Shown piece after piece: positions 1 through 9,109 of a DNA stretch of 64,000 nucleotides. The position numbers and the translations under genes are program-made. This DNA is from Hydrogenothermus marinus (GTDB taxonomy: Bacteria; Aquificota; Aquificia; Aquificales; Hydrogenothermaceae), in contig NZ_REFO01000011.1 of the NCBI RefSeq assembly GCF_003688665.1, forward strand, positions 124,001-188,000. The letters run 5' to 3'. Each line of letters starts with the position of its first letter. Position 1 is the first letter of the stretch. The notes under the pieces were generated by a model. It searched no databases. It had not been told where the DNA came from and saw nothing but the letters and a program-made list of their open reading frames with translations.

Positions 1-410
1 ATGTTATAGTAAGAAATAAAGAAGCTTATGATGGGGCTTATCCATCAGGAAATTCAGTGGCTTATAATATGCTTGTAAATCTTTATAAAATTACTCAAGA
101 TAATAAATATTTAGATTATATAGAAAATACAGAAAAAGCTTTTTATAATCAAATAAAGGTTGCTCCTCAAGGATTTAGTATGTTTTTAAATGGCTATTTA
201 AATTTAGTGTATGGTTCAGAAGTTGTTATAGAAGGAAATAAAGAAGAAGCCCTTGATACAAGATTTTATTTAGAAAAAGAATATATTCCTTTAAAAGTAT
301 TGGACTATAAACCTTCTTCTAATTTAAAGATATATGTATGTAAAAACTTTACCTGTAAATATCCTGTAGATAATAAGGAAGATGCTTTAAAACAGCTACT
401 GGAGGGATAA
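1..410 (+). CDS. C-terminal end of a YyaL/SPATA20-type thioredoxin-domain protein (5' truncated by window edge)
   Basis: The reading frame is already open at base 3 and runs to the TAA at 408-410, so only the last ~136 residues are here. The start of the fragment carries DGAYPSGNSVAYNML, the glycosidase-like repeat typical of the DUF255/YyaL family (human SPATA20), and the end has the family's closing motif YVCKNFTCKYPV. The whole protein is normally ~600-700 aa, with an N-terminal thioredoxin-like domain followed by a six-hairpin glycosidase fold; its function is not firmly known. The stop codon abuts the ATG of mtnX, so the two are probably co-transcribed. Confidence 0.8.
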   Translation, partial: VIVRNKEAYDGAYPSGNSVAYNMLVNLYKITQDNKYLDYIENTEKAFYNQIKVAPQGFSMFLNGYLNLVYGSEVVIEGNKEEALDTRFYLEKEYIPLKVLDYKPSSNLKIYVCKNFTCKYPVDNKEDALKQLLEG

Positions 411-1076
411 ATGCAAAAAGTTTTTCTATCTGATTTTGATGGAACTATTACAGAAAGAGATGTAATCCATTCAATAATGGAAAATTTTGCACCACCTATT
501 TGGAAAAATATATTAAATGAACTTATGACTGGAAAGATTGATATAGATATTGGAATAAAAAAAATGTTTAATCTTATACCTTCAGATAAAAAAGAAGAGA
601 TTATAAACTGGGTTTTGGAAAATATAAAAATAAGAGAAGGTTTTGAAGATTTTTTAGATTTTTTAAATGAAAATAATATCCTATTTGTTATTTTAAGTGG
701 TGGAATTGATTTTTATATAAATCCTTTAATAGAGCCATACAAAGACAAAATATATAAAATTTATTCAAATAAAGCTATCTTTAAGAAAGATTATATAGAT
801 GTTGAGTTTATATATAAATGTGATGGAGTATGCAAAAGAAGTTGTGGTGTTTGTAAGCCTTATATAATCAAAAAAGATTTTAAAAATTATTTTAAATTTT
901 ATGCAGGGGATGGAATTACAGATTTAACAGCATCTGAATATGTAGATTTTATTTTTGCGACAGGTAGTTTACAAAAATATCTAAAAAACAAGGATTTCTT
1001 TTCTTTTGATAACTTCTATCAAATTAGAGAATTTATAAATGAAAAATTTATTTTAGAAAAAGTGAAGGGGATTTAA
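411..1076 (+). CDS. mtnX: HAD-family phosphatase MtnX (2-hydroxy-3-keto-5-methylthiopentenyl-1-phosphate phosphatase)
   Basis: The protein has 221 aa with HAD motifs in order: DFDGT at residues 8-12 (nucleophile D8, acid D10), LSGG at 95-98 and GDGITD at 166-171. A cysteine cluster (C137, C141, C145, C148) and the phrases FAPPIW and IREGF match Bacillus MtnX closely. MtnX dephosphorylates HK-MTPenyl-1-P in the methionine salvage pathway. GGAGGG stands just ahead of the ATG and overlaps the end of the previous gene. No other mtn genes are in the window, so the salvage role rests on similarity alone; a related phosphoserine phosphatase activity cannot be excluded. Confidence 0.75.
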   Translation: MQKVFLSDFDGTITERDVIHSIMENFAPPIWKNILNELMTGKIDIDIGIKKMFNLIPSDKKEEIINWVLENIKIREGFEDFLDFLNENNILFVILSGGIDFYINPLIEPYKDKIYKIYSNKAIFKKDYIDVEFIYKCDGVCKRSCGVCKPYIIKKDFKNYFKFYAGDGITDLTASEYVDFIFATGSLQKYLKNKDFFSFDNFYQIREFINEKFILEKVKGI

Positions 1077-1090
1077 ATCCCCTTATTTTT
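1065..1090. terminator. Bidirectional intrinsic terminator between mtnX and mat
   Basis: A perfect palindrome, AAGGGGATTT at 1065-1074 and its complement at 1075-1084, is followed by ATTTTT. It contains the mtnX stop codon and ends just before the convergent mat stop, so it can serve both strands. Confidence 0.75.
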
Positions 1091-2291
1091 AATAAAGTCT
1101 GAAATGTCTATTTAAGAATTTCTTCCATGTTTGAGGAAGATTATCTATCTCTTCTTGGGCTATTTTTCTAACTTTCTCTTCAATTCCTTTAATATCTTTA
1201 TTTGTTCTAAGCTTTACATCACATACTTGAGGCTCTGTAATAGGTTTTCCTATCTGACTTACAAGATAAACATAAGCTTCATCAACTTCTTCAACTTCAG
1301 AAACTATTCTTTCTGCCATATCCATTGCTGCAGTATTATAGATTTTACCTATATGAGAAACTGGATTTTTACCTGCTGCAGCTTCAAGACTCATAGGTCT
1401 ATATGGTGTAATAAGTCCATTAACTCTGTTTCCTCTTCCTATTTCACCATCATCTCCTGCTTCTGCAGATGTTCCTGTAACTGTAATATAAACAGAGCCA
1501 TTTTCTTCATCATCTGCAGTATTTAAAAATATATCAACATGTTTTTCTGTTAATCTTTGAGCTATAGAATATGCATAATTTTCAACTATTTCTTTTTTTT
1601 CTTTGTAATCATTTAAATCTTTAACATATTTATCAACAAAAGCCATAGCGATTGTTATTCTTATATTTTCTCCATTTCTAACACCCATTATTTTTATATC
1701 TTCACCAACATATGGATGATCCTTTTTAAATTCCTTGTTGTTTAATGCTCTTTCAAGTTCATAAACAATAGTTTCAATATCATCAAAAGGAGCATATCCA
1801 GTTCCAAAAGATGTATCATTTGCAAGAGGAATTTCACCTTTTAATTGGAATCTTTCAAAAAGTTCTACTAAATCTTTAGAACCTGGTTTTAATTGTGGAT
1901 GGATAATTACATGATTAGAAATATCTAAATTTGGAATGTTTTCAGAAAGCCATTTATGAGCTGTTTCTATTGCAAGCTCTTCTACAGGGAGTCTCTTTCC
2001 GTTAAGTTCATTTATTGCTCTACCTGTAAGGTATATCTCTATTGGAGAAATAATTGTTCCACCACCAAATTGTGGATCAGCTATACCTCCAATAAGTAAA
2101 GCCTTGTCAACATTATGGTGCATAATAGCTCCACACTCTTTTATATAAAGCTCTGAAAGTGCTATTGAAAGCTCTTCACCAAGAGCATCACATATAGTAT
2201 CAGGATGGCCTGTTCCTTTTCTCTCTACAATTTCAACAGGTTGCTCACTAACCTTTGGAAAATCCAAACTTCCAATAGAAATATTTGCCAA
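1089..2291 (-). CDS. mat: S-adenosylmethionine synthetase, archaeal type
   Basis: The 400-aa enzyme makes S-adenosylmethionine from ATP and methionine in the cytoplasm. It belongs to the archaeal-type family (PF01941), not bacterial MetK: the opening [17 protein letters not shown] and the [12 protein letters not shown] segment are characteristic. Length fits the archaeal enzymes (~400 aa). The start is TTG at 2289-2291; a strong GGAGG lies 6-10 bases upstream on the minus strand and no ATG is better placed. It is divergent from rpsT and convergent with mtnX. Aquificota are known to use this archaeal form, so it supports the lineage. metE at 25.8 kb could supply its methionine. Confidence 0.93.
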   Translation of the reverse strand: MANISIGSLDFPKVSEQPVEIVERKGTGHPDTICDALGEELSIALSELYIKECGAIMHHNVDKALLIGGIADPQFGGGTIISPIEIYLTGRAINELNGKRLPVEELAIETAHKWLSENIPNLDISNHVIIHPQLKPGSKDLVELFERFQLKGEIPLANDTSFGTGYAPFDDIETIVYELERALNNKEFKKDHPYVGEDIKIMGVRNGENIRITIAMAFVDKYVKDLNDYKEKKEIVENYAYSIAQRLTEKHVDIFLNTADDEENGSVYITVTGTSAEAGDDGEIGRGNRVNGLITPYRPMSLEAAAGKNPVSHIGKIYNTAAMDMAERIVSEVEEVDEAYVYLVSQIGKPITEPQVCDVKLRTNKDIKGIEEKVRKIAQEEIDNLPQTWKKFLNRHFRLY

Positions 2292-2391
2292 GTTTTTGAC
2301 CTCCAGCTAAATTTTTAAATTTTTGAAAATATTAGAATAATATATTTTTATATTCTTTACAAGAGGGTTTAATTGTAATAAAATATTAGTC

Positions 2392-2420
2392 TTGAATTTT
2401 TAATAAAAATTTTGTAAATT
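2392..2420 (+). promoter_or_regulatory. Possible sigma-70-type promoter for rpsT
   Basis: TTGAAT (2392-2397) and TAAATT (2415-2420) are separated by 17 bases, each matching the consensus at four of six positions, 28 bases before the rpsT ATG. The region is very AT-rich, so chance is a real alternative. Confidence 0.3.
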
Positions 2421-2447
2421 ATTTTTCACAAAAATTAGGAGGAATTA

Positions 2448-2723
2448 ATGGCTCACACAAGAAATGCAAGAAAAAGAGTTAGACAAGCTGAAAAAAGAAG
2501 ACTTATAAACAGATACCATATATCAAGAATGAGAACTGCTTTCAAAAGAATAAGAGAAGCATTAAAAGAAGGAGATATAGCAAAAGCTGAAAGTTTACTT
2601 CCAACCGCACAAAAAATAGCATATAGAGCTGCAGCGAAAGGAGCTATCCATAAAAATGAAGCTGCAAGAAGAGTTTCAAGATATGCTCAAAAGATAAACA
2701 AAGCAAAAGCTTTAGCTAAATAA
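2448..2723 (+). CDS. rpsT: 30S ribosomal protein S20
   Basis: A 91-aa, Lys/Arg-rich protein whose N-terminus (MAHTRNARKRVRQAEKRR) and C-terminal IHKNEAARRVSRYAQ are textbook S20. It binds 16S rRNA early in small-subunit assembly. AGGAGG stands 7 bases before the ATG. The gene is followed nine bases later by a tRNA gene, then tilS, ftsH and tatD, all on the same strand, which suggests one transcript beginning at rpsT. Confidence 0.97.
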   Translation: MAHTRNARKRVRQAEKRRLINRYHISRMRTAFKRIREALKEGDIAKAESLLPTAQKIAYRAAAKGAIHKNEAARRVSRYAQKINKAKALAK

Positions 2724-2731
2724 ATAATTTT

Positions 2732-2808
2732 GGCGGTGTAGCTCAGCTGGTTAGAGCACACGGCTCATATCCGTGCGGTCGCAGGTTCGAGTCCTGCCAC
2801 CGCCACCA
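2732..2808 (+). tRNA. tRNA with CAT anticodon (tRNA-Met; tRNA-Ile2 possible)
   Basis: A full 77-nt cloverleaf is visible: 7-bp acceptor stem GGCGGTG/CACCGCC, D arm GCTC...GAGC, anticodon stem CACGG/CCGTG with loop CTCATAT, variable loop CGGTC, T arm GCAGG/CCTGC, discriminator A and encoded CCA at 2806-2808. The anticodon CAT fits elongator Met. If C34 is converted to lysidine by TilS it would instead be the minor tRNA-Ile2, and the gene right after it is tilS. An initiator tRNA is unlikely, as the acceptor stem is fully paired at its first position. I cannot decide between Met and Ile2 from sequence alone. Confidence 0.95.
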
Positions 2809-2814
2809 TAAAAA

Positions 2815-4158
2815 ATGAATGTAGAAAAAAAATTTCTTCAAGCAATTAATGATTTTAATCTTATATCTGAAAATGAAAAAATACTAATAGCATACTCAAC
2901 AGGTGTTGATTCTTCAGTATTAACCTATTTGCTTTTAAAGTTTAAAAATTATCTTAAAATAAAAGAAATAGCATTAGCTTACTTAAATCACAAATTAAGA
3001 AAAGAAGCAGAAGAAGAAGAGATTTTTACAAAAGAAGTAGCAGAAAAGTTTGGGATAAAAGCATTTACCAAACAGGTTAATATAAAAGAAATAGCAAAAA
3101 AAGAAAAAAAATCAGTAGAACAAGTAGGAAGAGAAGAAAGATATAAATTTTTTAATGAAATTCTAAAAAAAGAAGATTTTGATAAAATAGCCACTGGCCA
3201 TCATCTTTCTGATCTTGCAGAAACTATGACTTTATGGTTTATACAAGGAAATAAAAAAGGTATAAAAGGATTTAAGCCAAAAGAAAAAAATATTATAAGA
3301 CCTTTGTATTATTTAACAAAAGAAGAAATATATAACTATGCAAAAGAAAAACAGATAGAATATAAAGAAGATATTACAAACTATAGTGTAGATTTTAAAA
3401 GAAATAAAGTAAGGCATGAAATTATTCCAAAATTAAAAGAGATTAATCCATCTTTTGAAAATTCTGCTCTTATAATGTCTTATTTTTTTAATTTAGATGA
3501 GGATTATTTTAATAAAAAAATTGAAAATTTTGATTTATTAGTTGATTTTATAGAGTTAAATCAGATAAAAGAAAAAGCCATTTTATATAGGTTAATAGAT
3601 AAATGGATATACGAAAAAATAGGTTGTAAACTTTCTTATAAAACTCTTAAATCAATAATAGATTTAGTAGAAACAGGTGGTACAAAAAAAGTTAAAATAT
3701 GCAATAATTATTATCTTATAAAGGAATATGATAGACTTTATCTAAACCTTGAAAAAAGTGATAAAACTACCTATTTTGAATATACAGTTAAACCCAATGA
3801 AAAGATTTATTTAAAGGAGATGGATAAAATTTTAGAGATTTTTAAGCTTTCTAATCCAAATTTGGAAGATTTAAAAAATGAAAAAGAGATGGTATGTTTT
3901 GATATAGATTCCAAAGATATAGAGTTTAAAATTAGACAAAGAAAAAAAGGAGATAGATTTAAACCTTTTGGTAGTTCATGGAAAAAGCTAAAAGATGTGA
4001 TGATTGATTTAAAAATTCCAGCAGATATGAGGGATAACATACCATTATTAACTTTTAAGGATAAAATTTTATGGATAATTGGTTATAAAAGATCAGACCT
4101 TTATCCTATTAATGAAAATTCTAAAAATGTGATTTGTTTTAAATTGAAGGAGGTTTAA
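2815..4158 (+). CDS. tilS: tRNA(Ile)-lysidine synthetase
   Basis: The 447-aa PP-loop ATPase attaches lysine to C34 of tRNA-Ile2(CAT), so that it reads AUA instead of AUG. The P-loop signature is STGVDSS at residues 28-34, where the usual SGGxDS has Thr in place of the first Gly. GHHLSDLAETM and the RNKVRHEIIP segment are conserved TilS features, and a C-terminal domain follows. The ATG lies only six bases after the CCA end of the upstream tRNA and has no Shine-Dalgarno of its own. Once the tRNA is cut out the mRNA would be nearly leaderless. ftsH follows after three bases. Confidence 0.92.
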   Translation: MNVEKKFLQAINDFNLISENEKILIAYSTGVDSSVLTYLLLKFKNYLKIKEIALAYLNHKLRKEAEEEEIFTKEVAEKFGIKAFTKQVNIKEIAKKEKKSVEQVGREERYKFFNEILKKEDFDKIATGHHLSDLAETMTLWFIQGNKKGIKGFKPKEKNIIRPLYYLTKEEIYNYAKEKQIEYKEDITNYSVDFKRNKVRHEIIPKLKEINPSFENSALIMSYFFNLDEDYFNKKIENFDLLVDFIELNQIKEKAILYRLIDKWIYEKIGCKLSYKTLKSIIDLVETGGTKKVKICNNYYLIKEYDRLYLNLEKSDKTTYFEYTVKPNEKIYLKEMDKILEIFKLSNPNLEDLKNEKEMVCFDIDSKDIEFKIRQRKKGDRFKPFGSSWKKLKDVMIDLKIPADMRDNIPLLTFKDKILWIIGYKRSDLYPINENSKNVICFKLKEV

Positions 4159-4161
4159 GCC

Positions 4162-6048
4162 TTGCAATTGTCAAAAAGTTTATTGATTTGGTTTTTAATA
4201 GGAGCATTAATGATACTTGCCTTTAATATGCTTGGTTCACAGCAGATGGCAAGTAATAAAATATCATTTACTGAGTTTATACATCAAATTCAGGAAAATA
4301 AAATTAAAGAAGCAACAGTAAAAGGAACAGAAATAATAGCAACAACTACTGAAGGTAAGAAGATAGAAACTGCAGTACCAGAAGGATATTCAAAAATTTA
4401 TGATATTCTTACTGAAAATGGTGTAAAAGTTAATGTTATTCCTTCTGAAAGTCATAGCTGGATAATGACTCTTTTAATATCTTGGCTTCCAATTATTCTT
4501 TTCATAGGACTTTGGATATTTATGATGAGACAGATGTCAGGAGGAGCTAATAGGGCATTCTCATTTGCAAAAAGTAAAGCAAAAGTCTATATGGAAGAAA
4601 AGCCTAATGTAAAACTTGATGATGTTGCAGGAATGGATGAGGTTAAAGAAGAAGTAAAAGAGATTATAGATTTCTTAAAAGACCCTCAAAGATTTCAAAG
4701 ACTTGGCGGTAGAGCTCCAAAAGGAATTTTATTTTATGGAGATCCAGGAGTTGGTAAAACATTACTTGCAAAAGCAATAGCAGGTGAAGCGGATGTACCA
4801 TTTATTTCTATATCTGGTTCTGACTTTGTGGAAATGTTTGTTGGTGTTGGTGCTGCAAGAGTAAGAGATTTATTTGAAACGGCAAAAAAGCATGCTCCAT
4901 GTCTTGTATTCATAGATGAGATAGATGCAGTAGGTAGAGCAAGAAGTGGCGTTGGTTTTGGTGGCGGACATGATGAAAGAGAACAAACATTAAACCAACT
5001 TCTTGTTGAGCTTGATGGTTTTGATTCAAATGAAGGAATAATAGTTATAGCTGCTACAAACAGACCAGATATATTAGATCCTGCATTACTCAGACCTGGT
5101 AGATTTGATAGACAGATATCTGTTCCAAAACCAGATGTAAAAGGAAGATATGAAATATTAAAAGTTCATGTGAAGAAAAAGAAAATACCTCTTGCAGATG
5201 ATGTTGATTTAATGGTAATAGCAAGAGGAACACCAGGATTTTCAGGTGCTGACCTTGCAAATGTAGTAAATGAAGCAGCTCTCCTTGCAGCAAGAAGAAG
5301 AAAAGAAAAAGTTACAATGAAAGAGTTTGAAGATGCTATGGATAGAATAATGATGGGACTTGAAAGGAAAGGAATGGCAATTACAGAAAAAGAAAAAGAG
5401 AAAATTGCTTACCATGAAGTTGGACATGCTATTGTAAGTGTAATGTTAAAAGAAGCAGATCCATTACATAAAGTATCTATTATTCCAAGAGGAATGGCTC
5501 TTGGTGTAACTGTAAATCTTCCGGAAGAAGATAGACATCTTTATTCTAAGAAAGATTTAATGGCAAGAATATTACAGCTTTTTGGTGGAAGAGCTGCAGA
5601 AGAAGTATTTTATGGTAAAGATGGAATTACAACAGGAGCAGAAAATGATTTAATGAGAGCAACAGAACTTGCATATAGAATGGTAGCATCTTGGGGAATG
5701 TATGATGAGATAGGACCTATCCATGTATCAACAACAAGAAATAATCCATTTATGCCTTCCCAATCTCCTGAAATAAGTGAAGAAACTGCAAGAAAGATAG
5801 ATGAGCAAGTAAATAAGATATTAAGAGAATCTTATGAAAAAGCTAAAAATATAATTGAAAGTTATAAAGATGCAGTAATAGCAATTGTAGAGCTTTTACT
5901 TGATAAAGAAACTATTACTTGTGAAGAGTTTTTTGCAATACTTGAAGAGTATGGAGTACCTGCTTTAAATAAATGTAGAAAAAAAGAAGTTAATGTAATT
6001 TCAGATTCTTCAGCTCCTGATGTACCACCGGGAACATTACCTGCTTAA
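4162..6048 (+). CDS. ftsH: ATP-dependent zinc metalloprotease FtsH
   Basis: A 628-aa inner-membrane AAA+ protease. Order of parts: TM helix near residues 7-25, a periplasmic segment, a second TM near 103-123, AAA domain with Walker A GDPGVGKT at 193-200, Walker [11 protein letters not shown], second region of homology ending in RPGRFDR, and the zinc site HEVGH from residue 418. It degrades misassembled membrane proteins and short-lived regulators. The start is TTG, chosen because GAAGGAGG ends eight bases before it, within the last codons of tilS. The tilS-ftsH order is common in bacteria. Confidence 0.96.
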   Translation: MQLSKSLLIWFLIGALMILAFNMLGSQQMASNKISFTEFIHQIQENKIKEATVKGTEIIATTTEGKKIETAVPEGYSKIYDILTENGVKVNVIPSESHSWIMTLLISWLPIILFIGLWIFMMRQMSGGANRAFSFAKSKAKVYMEEKPNVKLDDVAGMDEVKEEVKEIIDFLKDPQRFQRLGGRAPKGILFYGDPGVGKTLLAKAIAGEADVPFISISGSDFVEMFVGVGAARVRDLFETAKKHAPCLVFIDEIDAVGRARSGVGFGGGHDEREQTLNQLLVELDGFDSNEGIIVIAATNRPDILDPALLRPGRFDRQISVPKPDVKGRYEILKVHVKKKKIPLADDVDLMVIARGTPGFSGADLANVVNEAALLAARRRKEKVTMKEFEDAMDRIMMGLERKGMAITEKEKEKIAYHEVGHAIVSVMLKEADPLHKVSIIPRGMALGVTVNLPEEDRHLYSKKDLMARILQLFGGRAAEEVFYGKDGITTGAENDLMRATELAYRMVASWGMYDEIGPIHVSTTRNNPFMPSQSPEISEETARKIDEQVNKILRESYEKAKNIIESYKDAVIAIVELLLDKETITCEEFFAILEEYGVPALNKCRKKEVNVISDSSAPDVPPGTLPA

Positions 6049-6058
6049 GAGGTAGTAA

Positions 6059-6811
6059 ATGATAGATACCCATTGCCATCTTGATATGTTAAAAACTGAA
6101 GAAGATTTAAAAGAAAGTGTAGAAAAATTAGACTTCCTTTTAACTATTGGTTGTGATAAAGAAGAGATTAAAAAAGCAGTTGAACTTGCAAATAAATATG
6201 AAAATGTATATGCATCAATAGGTTTTCATCCTTATGATATTAAGGATATTACAGATAAAGATTTAGAAGAGCTAAAAGATACCATACAAAAAGAAAAAAA
6301 AGTAATAGCAGTTGGTGAGTTTGGTTTAGATTATTATAGAGATTATACTCCTAAGGATAAACAGAAATACTTTTTTGAAAGACAGATAGAAATAGCTAAA
6401 CAGTTAAATCTACCTATTATTATACATTCAAGAGAGGCACCAAGAGATACAGAAAAAATACTTGAAAAATATGCTCCATATCCTGCAAGTGGCATAATCC
6501 ACTGTTTTGGTGGAGATATGCAAATGATGGAAAAATGTGTAGATATGGGATTTTATATATCTTTTGCAGGAAATATTACATACCCGAAAGCTGAAAATCT
6601 TAGAGAAATTGCAAAGAAAGTACCTTTAAATAGATTATTACTTGAAACAGATAGCCCATTTTTAGCACCTCAGAAAAAAAGAGGAAAACCAAATAAACCA
6701 TCTTATATATACTATACAAGAGATTTTGTAGCAAACCTGTTAGGATTAACACCTGAAGAGCTTGAGAAGATAACAGATCAAAATGCAAAGAATGTTTTAA
6801 AGCTATCTTAA
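6059..6811 (+). CDS. tatD: TatD-family metal-dependent DNase
   Basis: The 250-aa amidohydrolase-fold protein has the family's metal ligands: DTHCHLD (H5, H7), GEFGLDYYRD, IHSREA, IIHCFGG and LLLETDSPFLAP. TatD proteins are two-metal nucleases with 3'-5' exonuclease activity on damaged DNA; the cellular role varies. Length is normal. AGAGGT precedes the ATG, ten bases after the ftsH stop, so it is the last gene of the rpsT-ftsH run. Its final codon overlaps the end of a gene remnant on the other strand by four bases. Confidence 0.93.
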   Translation: MIDTHCHLDMLKTEEDLKESVEKLDFLLTIGCDKEEIKKAVELANKYENVYASIGFHPYDIKDITDKDLEELKDTIQKEKKVIAVGEFGLDYYRDYTPKDKQKYFFERQIEIAKQLNLPIIIHSREAPRDTEKILEKYAPYPASGIIHCFGGDMQMMEKCVDMGFYISFAGNITYPKAENLREIAKKVPLNRLLLETDSPFLAPQKKRGKPNKPSYIYYTRDFVANLLGLTPEELEKITDQNAKNVLKLS

Positions 6812-6996
6812 GTTTCTTTATTATACTTTTTATAAAGTTTTATATTTTTATCAAGTTTTCCTATTTCTCTTGCTATATAAATAGGCTCATACCCCGGCCA
6901 AACATTAGTTCCAACTTTAAGAATTTCATTCTTTTGATTACAGGAATATGTTAAAATTATAAATATAATAATAAAAAGATACTTTAAAAAATTCAT
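6808..6996 (-). pseudogene. Truncated ABC-transporter substrate-binding protein (NrtA/SsuA/TauA-like) remnant
   Basis: Only 62 residues remain: a hydrophobic signal segment with a Cys (LTYSC, lipoprotein-like but a weak lipobox), followed by VGTNVWPGYEPIYIAREIGKL. That phrase is the conserved N-terminus of periplasmic binding proteins for nitrate, sulfonate or taurine-like substrates, normally ~320 aa. The frame stops where tatD begins on the opposite strand, and I see no continuation in other frames. It is most likely the 5' stump left by a deletion or rearrangement; a functional mini-protein is less likely. Confidence 0.55.
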
Positions 6997-7056
6997 TAAC
7001 TATTACACCTTAAGAAACTTTTAAAAAAAAGATAATGCTAGCAAGGAGGAAATTCA

Positions 7057-7659
7057 ATGGATAAATATGATGTAATTATAATTGGTGGTGGACCAGCAGG
7101 TTTATCATGTGCAATTACCTTAGGTTCTGCAAATGATAGATTTGATTGGTCAAAAAACAGAAAATACTTAGTTATTGATTCTGGTGGAAGTTCAGATTTA
7201 TTAAAAGCTGAACTTAATAATGTGGCAGGTATAAAAAAAGGAACAGTTGGAAAAGATTTACTTGAAGAAATAAAAAAACAAGCTCTTGAGTATGAAAATA
7301 TAGAGATTAAAAATGAAAGAGTTGTAAAAGCAGAAGAATCTGGAGAAGGTTTTCAAGTAGAAACAGAAAGTGGAAATGTTTATAAAGGTGATATTTTAGT
7401 AATAGCTACAGGTTTCCATGAGTTTTCAATTGAAGGATTAAATGTTGAAGTTATAGACAATGTGAAATCACCAAGGCCTGGAAAAGTAATGATTAAACAT
7501 GATGGAGATTTTAAAGTTAAAGATAATCTTTGGGTTGTAGGAAATGCCGCAGGATGCTTTACAATGTATGCTGCAGCTATAGGTTCAGGAGCACATGTTG
7601 CATGTAATATAATGAGCCAATGGGCTGGAAAAAATGTCGTAATTCATGATGTGCTCTAA
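7057..7659 (+). CDS. Small FAD-binding oxidoreductase (thioredoxin-reductase-like, single nucleotide-binding domain)
   Basis: The 200-aa protein begins with a Rossmann FAD motif, VIIIGGGPAGLSCA, and ends with NLWVVGNAAGCFTMYAAAIGSGAHVA, which aligns with the second FAD motif of thioredoxin reductases (normally GD, here GN). ILVIATGFHEF is the usual ATG motif. Thioredoxin reductases are ~300 aa; the inserted NADPH-binding domain with its CxxC is absent. So it can bind FAD, but its electron donor and target are unknown. It has a good AGGAGG and stands alone between a gene remnant and an aldolase. Confidence 0.7.
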   Translation: MDKYDVIIIGGGPAGLSCAITLGSANDRFDWSKNRKYLVIDSGGSSDLLKAELNNVAGIKKGTVGKDLLEEIKKQALEYENIEIKNERVVKAEESGEGFQVETESGNVYKGDILVIATGFHEFSIEGLNVEVIDNVKSPRPGKVMIKHDGDFKVKDNLWVVGNAAGCFTMYAAAIGSGAHVACNIMSQWAGKNVVIHDVL

Positions 7660-7670
7660 CTAAATAAAAC

Positions 7671-7679
7671 TGATATAAT
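7671..7679 (+). promoter_or_regulatory. Extended -10 promoter element upstream of the aldolase gene
   Basis: TGATATAAT (TGn followed by a perfect TATAAT) stands 32 bases ahead of the ATG at 7712. The same nine bases occur upstream of thiG and valS. No clear -35 box is visible, as expected for extended -10 promoters. Confidence 0.45.
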
Positions 7680-7711
7680 TTATTACAATTAAAATTGTAG
7701 GAGGGAAAATT

Positions 7712-9079
7712 ATGCCATCTATTGCAAATTCTCCAGCAGAATTACAGCAGTTATTAGAAGGTACTATATCCTATGAAGAAGGAAATGTAAAAATAGAAGA
7801 TGAAAATAAATTAAGAGATTCTGTTATAGATGATCTTATTTATACTGCAGTTTTTTCTGAAAATGAAGAGACGAAAGAAGAAGCTAAAAAGATTATAAGA
7901 GATGTAGCAAATGAACTTGGAGCAGTTGCCTCTTCAATAAATGATTTATATAGAGCTATGGCAAGAGGAGAAACAAGAGATTTTACAACACCTGCTATAA
8001 ACATTAGAGGAATGACTTATGATGTTGCAAGACAGATTTTTAAAGTAGCTTTAAAACATGATGTTGGAGCTTTCATATTTGAAATTGCAAAATCAGAGAT
8101 TGGTTATACATTCCAAAGACCTTCTGAATATACATCTGCAGTATTAGCTGCTGCAATAAAAGAAGGATATAAAGGACCTGTTTTTATTCAAGGGGATCAT
8201 TTCCAATTTAATGCAAAAAATTATGAAAAAGACCCAGAAGCAGAGCTTAACGCTATAAAAGATTTAACAGAAGAAGCTATAAAAGCTGGATTTTATAATA
8301 TAGATATAGATCCTTCTACCCTTGTTGATTACTCAAAATCTACATTAAAAGAGCAACAATACCATAATTATTTAAACACTGCAAAAATGACAAAATTTAT
8401 AAGAGAAATAGAACCAGAAGGAATAACTGTTTCTATTGGTGGAGAGATTGGACATATTGGTGGCAAAAACTCTACAGTAGAAGAGTTTGAAGCATTTATG
8501 GAAGGATATTTAGAAAATATTCCTGAAAATATGGAAGGCATTTCTAAAATATCTGTTCAAACAGGAACAGCACATGGTGGTATTCCTTTACCAGATGGAA
8601 CAGTTGCTAAAGTAAAGCTTGATTTTAATGTTTTAAGAGATATTGGAAAAGTAGCAAGAGAAAAATATAATCTTGGTGGTACTGTTCAACATGGTGCATC
8701 TACATTACCAGATGAGTTATTCCATAAATTCCCAAATAATAACTGTTGTGAAATCCACCTTGCTACAGGTTTTCAAAACATAATGTATGATTTAATTCCT
8801 GAAGATTTTAGAAATAAGATTTATAACTGGATAAAAGAAAATCTTAAAAATGAATGGAAAGAAGGCTGGACAGAAGAACAGTTTATTTATAAAACAAGAA
8901 AAAAAGGATTTGGACCATTTAAATATGAATGGTGGACCTTAGATAAAGAGTATAAAGATAAAATATTAGAAGCCCTTTATAACAAATTTGAGTTTTTATT
9001 TGATCAGCTTGCAGTTTTTAATACAAAGGAATATACAGATAAATATATAAAACTTGTAAAACTACCATATCAGAAATAA
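7712..9079 (+). CDS. Class II (zinc) fructose-bisphosphate aldolase family protein
   Basis: At 455 aa this is longer than standard class II FbaA (~300-360 aa). The zinc/active-site regions are clear: VFIQGDHFQFN (catalytic Asp and zinc His), SIGGEIGHIGG, SVQTGTAHGG and VQHGASTLPDELF. The extra length is an N-terminal helical segment of ~90 residues and a C-terminal extension rich in Trp and Lys. The likely role is aldol condensation in gluconeogenesis, which an autotroph needs, but tagatose-bisphosphate or another ketose-bisphosphate substrate is possible. GGAGGG precedes the ATG, and a promoter-like TGATATAAT lies upstream. Confidence 0.8.
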   Translation: MPSIANSPAELQQLLEGTISYEEGNVKIEDENKLRDSVIDDLIYTAVFSENEETKEEAKKIIRDVANELGAVASSINDLYRAMARGETRDFTTPAINIRGMTYDVARQIFKVALKHDVGAFIFEIAKSEIGYTFQRPSEYTSAVLAAAIKEGYKGPVFIQGDHFQFNAKNYEKDPEAELNAIKDLTEEAIKAGFYNIDIDPSTLVDYSKSTLKEQQYHNYLNTAKMTKFIREIEPEGITVSIGGEIGHIGGKNSTVEEFEAFMEGYLENIPENMEGISKISVQTGTAHGGIPLPDGTVAKVKLDFNVLRDIGKVAREKYNLGGTVQHGASTLPDELFHKFPNNNCCEIHLATGFQNIMYDLIPEDFRNKIYNWIKENLKNEWKEGWTEEQFIYKTRKKGFGPFKYEWWTLDKEYKDKILEALYNKFEFLFDQLAVFNTKEYTDKYIKLVKLPYQK

Positions 9080-9085
9080 TCAATG

Positions 9086-9109
9086 AGCAGGCTTTCGCCC
9101 CTGCTTTTA
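9086..9109 (+). terminator. Probable intrinsic terminator after the aldolase gene
   Basis: AGCAGG (9086-9091) pairs with CCTGCT (9100-9105) around an eight-base loop, followed by TTT and ACTTTT. It sits between the aldolase stop and the next gene's ribosome binding site. Confidence 0.5.

Noticed and set aside
1131-1526. 131-codon frame opposite mat, rich in Cys, Phe and Ser
   Set aside because: It lies wholly within the well-supported mat gene on the other strand, and its composition is that of an antisense shadow.
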